A stretch of 64,000 nt of DNA from Theristus sp. LFF4_11 (taxonomy: Eukaryota; Nematoda; Chromadorea; Monhysterida; Xyalidae). The stretch spans positions 62,001 to 126,000 of the forward strand of contig JASANC010003403.1 in assembly GCA_030248135.1 (NCBI GenBank), given 5' to 3'. Below, piece by piece: positions 61,863 through 64,000 of the stretch. The position numbers and the translations under genes are program-made. Below the pieces are notes generated by a model. The model was given only the letters and a program-made list of their open reading frames with translations, was not told where the DNA came from and searched no databases. How positions within the stretch are numbered: the stretch's first letter is position 1; each line of letters begins with the position of its first letter.

Positions 61863-64000
61863 GCTCAGCATTGGGAGCAGGCTCGCTCTCAGACGTACGT
61901 TCGATATGTAGGAATGACGAACATTCAGCAGTGCCTAGATCATTCACTAGCACGATCCTGTAAGTGCCTTCGTCGCTCGGTGATGCTGCCTCGATCAGCA
62001 GGCTTGTTCTGTTGTTCGCAGTTGATAACTGCAACGAAACAAACAATAGCCAGTGATCACCAAGGATTCTTTGTGTCTTTTTAAGTTTAGAAATACTTTG
62101 ACTTAGAAATTTGTTTGCTTCAAAATAAAAAAAAGGCCTGGACTCACCATTCGGCGACTATCGGGCACGATCGGTTGATCGTTGTGGAACCAACTGACGG
62201 AGGGCATCGGTTGACCGACCAGCGCCGCGTCCATCGCACAGCTGGCGCCCACACGACACGAGCAACTCTCTAACGGCTGCTGAAAGCCGGGCGACCCGTC
62301 CGTCGGTGGCGGTGGCAGGTCAAAGTCGCTGCGCACCGTGGTCGTCGTTGTTCTGGTCGCCGTCTTCTGTGTGGTCGTACGACTGGTGACGGTGTGGCCG
62401 TCGCCCGCTTCCGTTGTTGACGTGGACACCACTGAATGTTTGATTCATTTTTATGGGGAAACCACTATTTATTGCGGAAAAAGTTGCTGTTTATGATTTT
62501 GCTAGGTCAGCGCGGGAAGCACCAGACAGACCGGCTCAGAACGTATTTTGGAATAGGCACGCTCAATACAGAAAGGATCAAGTTCATCATGGAGTTGCTA
62601 ATACGAACACTTTGTTTTTTCTACCTGGCCGTATACACGCTTTATCAGGCTTGAAACTCTCTTTTTAAGTTTACCTGCGAAAACAATGGTCCCCGAGCTG
62701 ACAGCTTTTCCGACGGCGTTTTCCAGCACACAGCTGTACGATCCCAAATGTTCTGCTTGACAGTTTGCAATCGTCAGTGATACTGTGCTGTTCGACTGGC
62801 TTAGTGCCACCTGCCCACCCGGCTGCACTTCCTCGTCGTTGTGAAACCATTTTACAATTGGTTCTGAATTAAGAGCAAAGTTGAATTTTGAATTGGAGAC
62901 GCAGTTTTAGTGCACGATTTCAAAATAATGGAGATTTCTTAGCACAACGCTCACAACAACGTCGCTGTCAGCATATGGTCAGTGTTATTTTTTGTTAAAT
63001 TGAGTTTACACTGCCTGAGCCTGCTATGGATATGGCACGCAAGAACACGAAATAGCATTCAGCATTTCTTCAGTGATTCACCATATCACATTTTACAGCA
63101 CAACAACGCCTCCATTACTTCAAACGCCCGTCTGAGCCACGATGGACAAAAACCGCTTTTTTATGGCACCAGCTCAGTGACTGCACAGTTGTTCATTGTC
63201 TATGAGTCAGTGTAAAGTTTGAAGACAACAACATAAAAAGCGCTTTTTTAAACGTCACTTTCTTTTTACGTTCGGAATTATACGGCTGCTAAACTTGTTG
63301 GTACTGAACACACATGATGAGGAAGTGAACGAAAAAACGTAAACGGTAAACGGAGGTACCTGGGCGACCGACGTATCGGGCCGTCAATTGCACTGGTTGT
63401 CCTGCTTCAGTGACCACCGGCTGAAGCTGAGCGGTAAAACTCGGTGGAGTCTGTTGCTCTTTTGCTGGTGGTACTGGCGGCGAAGCTTCTGAACGAGGGC
63501 CCGAAACGATCAAGTTTGCGCTGAAAGATAGAGGCGACATAACTTTTTTGTTTTCGTTTTTTCACACTAAGCGTTCTTGAACGCATGCTTGCCTGGTTCT
63601 TGCTTCGCCCTGATTGTTGCGCGCAATGCATTCGTAGAAGCCGCTGTCCTGCGCCGCAATGACCTCAGTGATCAGCAGCGAGTGTTTCTCTTCGTCGACC
63701 AGCAGCTTGAATCGAACGTCCTGAGTGATCGCTCGACCGTCCTGATAAAGAAAGCAACTGTTGATTTGCACTACATTTGATTAGCATTTGATTCAAGGTA
63801 CAATTGAATTTTAGCTTCATGAAGATTTTTACCTTGAACCAGAGCACCTGAGGACGTGGCGTGCCGCTGACACAAACGTCAAACTGAACCGGGTGACCTT
63901 GAGCAATCTGCATTGGCGTCAGCGTTCTGCAAGAAATCAGAATGATAATTGAAACGTTTGCGTAACTCAAAAAATTCGAAAAAAGTCGAACGTCGTTTTT
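61849..64000 (-). CDS. Ig-domain segment, 3' part of an upstream gene or of the same gene
   Basis: Exons 63833-63926, 63593-63741, 63360-63520, 62675-62863, 62148-62431 and 61849-62028 keep phase. They encode: an Ig (QFDVCVSGTPRPQVLWFK, then DSGFYECIARNNQGEA); an Ig (VQLTARYVGRP joined to EPIVKWFHNDEE, then GSYSCVLENAVG); a Thr-rich linker (TTQKTATRTTTTTV); and a last Ig (PMPSVSWFHNDQPI, then EGTYRIVLVNDLG) ending SEPAPNAEPTGW and TAA. These resemble sarcomeric I-set Ig. The intron after 63593 appears to be GC-AG. The right side is cut by the window. CTG|GTAAAA at the stop could also be a splice donor, in which case the segment would continue into the giant gene. Confidence 0.72.

Noticed and set aside
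1..64000. CRISPR arrays, rRNA genes, bacterial insertion sequences, viral genes
   Set aside because: None seen. The direct repeats present are coding repeats or intronic inverted-repeat elements of animal type.

Overview
This is an animal nuclear DNA window: genes in many short exons, GT-AG introns of roughly 50-300 nt, no bacterial operon signals. It most likely comes from an invertebrate. The dominant gene encodes a titin-family muscle protein (Ig + Fn3 + long low-complexity spring-like repeats), and a nematode TTN-1-like gene is my best guess. That is an inference from domain content; no species can be named.

Layout. 1-1200: 5' flank with an unexplained minus-strand open frame. 1390-3419 (+), possibly to 4112: a voltage-gated K+ channel alpha subunit of the non-Shaker (Kv2/3/4-type) T1 class, with a His-rich N-terminus and an S6 that lacks the usual second proline. 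3420-4716: convergent 3' flanks of the channel and the titin-like gene. 4717-about 60336 (-): one giant titin-like gene, transcribed right to left. 60400-61848: AT-rich sequence with no coding signal that I see. 61849-64000 (-): exons of another Ig-domain segment, either the 3' end of an upstream gene or the upstream part of the same giant gene; it runs off the right edge.

The titin-like protein, N- to C-terminal (decreasing coordinate): tandem degenerate Ig domains arranged as two-domain units (60.3-50.8 kb); a proline-rich region of about ten long repeats (50.7-45.1 kb); Ig domains (45.0-40.7 kb); non-Ig, helix-prone exons (40.6-37.4 kb); Ig domains (37.3-35.2 kb); a further non-Ig segment (35.1-34.3 kb); six regular Ig domains (34.2-30.3 kb); short linkers (30.1-29.0 kb); three giant intronless K/E/T/P-rich exons (28.9-17.6 kb) that look like PEVK-like elastic segments, two with recent internal duplications; Ig domains (17.5-14.4 kb); a fourth giant exon built of 39-residue repeats (13.9-10.6 kb); Ig + three Fn3 + two Ig + six Fn3 + Ig (10.6-4.9 kb). 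No protein kinase domain is visible after the Fn3 block, although nematode TTN-1 and vertebrate titin carry one there.

Mobile DNA is confined to introns: two TA-flanked elements with long terminal inverted repeats (16.4 kb and 30.8 kb), one of them inserted directly behind a splice donor. Two introns appear to use GC-AG instead of GT-AG ends. Exon limits below come from matching reading frame, phase and splice consensus by eye; the best are good to the base, others are approximate.
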